From the NCBI RefSeq assembly GCF_003857055.1, contig NZ_QGSZ01000274.1, positions 1 to 63,345 on the forward strand: a stretch of DNA of 63,345 bases, given 5' to 3'. How positions within the stretch are numbered: position 1 is the first letter of the stretch; the number at the start of each line of letters is the position of its first letter. Positions 62,601 to 63,345 of this stretch are shown here, one piece after another. The DNA comes from Micromonospora inaquosa (lineage in GTDB: Bacteria; Actinomycetota; Actinomycetes; Mycobacteriales; Micromonosporaceae). The position numbers and the translations under genes were made by a program. A model generated the notes under the pieces. That model made no database searches. It was not told the DNA's origin and saw only the letters and a list, made by a program, of their open reading frames with translations.

Positions 62601-63295
62601 ACGTTGTAACCGGCCAGCCCGCTGCCGCCGGAGTCGGTGGAGGCCCCCCAGTTCAGCGTGATCGTGCTGCCCGACGTGCTCTGCGACAGCGTCCCCGGGA
62701 CGCTCGGCGCGATGGTGTCCCCGGTGGTGCCGCCGCTGCCGTACACCTCCAGCTCGGAGAGCTGCCCGGCCGGCCACCCGCTGTTGGCGGTGACGGTGAT
62801 TCGGACGTAACGGGTGGACGCCGAGCTGAAGTTGATCGTGACGGTGCTGCCGCTCGCCGGGTCGAAGGTGTACGTCTGCGACCCGACCAGATCGGTGAAG
62901 GACGAACCGTTGGTGCTGCCCCGCACGCTGAGCGTCTGCGTCCGGCTCCCCCAACCGGCGGTCGGCAGCTTCAGCACGACTTGGTTGACGGACTGTGACG
63001 AGCCGAGATCGACCTGCACCCACTGCGGGAACGCGTTGTTGACGCTCTCCCAGTAGCTGCCCGGGTTGCCGTCCACGACCCGCGACGAGTCGTAGACGTC
63101 GGCGTGGCCGCTCTCCTGGGTGGGACGGCCCTGCGCGAGGTTCGTGGCGGCCGGGGCGAAGCCGGTGCCCGCCGCGGCTGCCGGGTCGGCGGGGCGGGCG
63201 ACGGCCGGGTTCGCGACGGCGGTCGCCCCTGCTGTGGCGATCAGCGTGGCCGCGGCTGTCGCCGCCACCATCCTGAACAGATTCGTTCGTCTCAT
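59609..63295 (-). CDS. Secreted multidomain GH87-like alpha-1,3-glucanase/mycodextranase
   Basis: The 1228-residue protein has a signal peptide (cleavage near ANPAVARP), a discoidin/F5-8 type C domain (about 45-190), Fn3 (about 195-285), a second F5-8C domain (to about 430), two CARDB domains (to about 655), a carbohydrate-binding-like region and a right-handed beta-helix from CTSITSYGAVPNDGLDDTAA (about 823). Candidate catalytic Asp lie in NTYADGINFSNG (near 1013) and TTGDDALAVW (near 1035), as in GH87 enzymes that cut alpha-1,3-glucan of fungal walls or plaque. A polygalacturonase-like activity is the alternative. The ATG at 63295 follows AGGACAG. Confidence 0.82.
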   Translation of the reverse strand: MRRTNLFRMVAATAAATLIATAGATAVANPAVARPADPAAAAGTGFAPAATNLAQGRPTQESGHADVYDSSRVVDGNPGSYWESVNNAFPQWVQVDLGSSQSVNQVVLKLPTAGWGSRTQTLSVRGSTNGSSFTDLVGSQTYTFDPASGSTVTINFSSASTRYVRITVTANSGWPAGQLSELEVYGSGGTTGDTIAPSVPGTLSQSTSGSTITLNWGASTDSGGSGLAGYNVYRGGNLIATLGTVLTYQDTQPATATVSYHVRARDGAGNLSGNSNTVTRTGSNPPACTNVAQGKSMTASGSTFSFTPDKANDGQLTTYWEGAASYPQNLTVALGANHSISGVTVKLNPDPAWGTRTQTIQVLGRDQASSAYTSLVSSAAYQFAQGSNVVTIPVSATTADVQLRFTGNTGAPSGQVAELEVCGTPAPNPDLVVSSVTWSPTSPSEVSPVTLSAVVQNIGSASAAATTVNFNLAGAVVGSATVGALAAGASTTVSFNAGTRPMGSYAVSAVVDPANTIVEQNNGNNSFTAGSPLVVAQAPGPDLQVLGIASNPPNPAVGASVSFTVAVRNRGTAATGATTVTRLVAGSTTLNTNTASIAAGATVTVAVSGSWTATSGGATLTATADATNVVTETNETNNSFSQSIVVGRGAAVPYVSYEAEAGRYQGTLLEADPLRTFGHTNFASESSGRKSVRLTSTGQFVEFTSANEANSIVVRNSIPDAPGGGGIEATISLYVNDVFSRKLTLSSKHSWLYGNTDGPEALTNTPQADARRLFDESNALLAQSYPAGTRFKLQRDSGDTAAFYVIDMIDLEQVAPAASQPAGCTSITSYGAVPNDGLDDTAAIQRAVTDDQNGVISCVWIPAGQWRQEQKILTDDPLNRGTHNQVGISNVTIRGAGMWHSQLYTLTEPQNVVGGINHPHEGNFGFDIDKNTQISDIAIFGSGRIRGGDGNAEGGVGLNGRFGTGTRISNVWIEHANVGAWVGRDYDNIPDLWGPADGLEFTGMRIRNTYADGINFSNGTRNSRVFNSSFRTTGDDALAVWANPYVKDRNVDIAHDNHFVNNTIQLPWRANGIAIYGGYDNSIENNLIYDTANYPGIMLATDHDPLPFSGTTLIANNGLYRTGGAFWNEDQEFGAITIFPATRDIVGVTIRDTDIIDSTFDGIQFKNGGGNIPNLAVTNVRIDKSNNGAGILAMSGARGNANLTNVTITNSADGNIVIQPGSQFVITP

Positions 63296-63345
63296 GACTG
63301 TCCTGTCGTCGGGGGACGGTTTGCCGCGGGCGGGGTGACCACGGG

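Overview
The window is very GC-rich, about 70 percent or more in most genes, with many GTG starts and GTGA or ATGA overlaps. Together with the infB-ylxR-nusA-rimP and dxr-rip-ispG synteny, a Puu-type glutamine synthetase cluster, a DUF574 methyltransferase and a giant secreted RHS protein, this points to an actinobacterium. Micromonosporaceae, probably Micromonospora, is my best inference. No rRNA, tRNA, CRISPR array or complete insertion sequence was seen.

Layout. 1-3.5 kb: the translation/transcription operon infB (first 70 codons only), ylxR, nusA and rimP on the minus strand, with a divergent pair of ferritin-like genes. 3.5-7.6 kb: a PadR regulator with a palindromic operator, then an ABC ATPase and a FtsX-type permease in one overlapping operon. 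7.7-11.1 kb: an F420-type oxidoreductase, a nucleotidyltransferase-like gene behind an unusual leader repeat, a VIT-type transporter, map and a STAS protein. 11.2-14.8 kb: a giant hybrid kinase/receiver/SpoIIE phosphatase. 15-21.4 kb: a polyamine or ethanolamine (Puu-like) catabolic operon: permease, gamma-glutamyl-amine synthetase, aldehyde dehydrogenase, SDR and gamma-glutamyl hydrolase. 21.7-31 kb: a GGDEF/EAL protein, methyltransferase, thiolase, glutathionyl-hydroquinone-reductase-like protein, dicarboxylate symporter and Old Yellow Enzyme. 31-34.6 kb: a fused two-unit ABC exporter with one degenerate ATPase half. 34.6-36.8 kb: repeats and a triplicated ECF-type promoter before a secreted lysozyme-like protein, then a heptanucleotide minisatellite. 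36.8-43.4 kb: GNAT, MFS, PadR, ispG, rip and dxr (MEP isoprenoid pathway plus site-2 protease). 43.4-55.5 kb: a polymorphic-toxin island, in which a 2,596-residue RHS-Hint protein with a ParB/nuclease-like tip and its immunity gene is followed by displaced orphan tips, putative immunity genes and truncated genes separated by conserved spacer repeats. 56-63.3 kb: a divergent DNRLRE/FG-GAP surface protein, a small membrane protein and a GH87-like secreted glucanase.

The most interesting observations are: (1) a 59/60-bp repeat at gene starts that encodes a MSARSEPGLRAPQSR-type peptide and brings its own start, stop and Shine-Dalgarno-like elements, forming chained micro-ORFs at one locus and an in-frame N-terminal extension at another; (2) the toxin-cassette array with spacer repeats at each boundary; (3) three ECF-type promoters (GGAAT-N18-GTT) spaced exactly 90 bp apart upstream of a cell-wall hydrolase-like gene.
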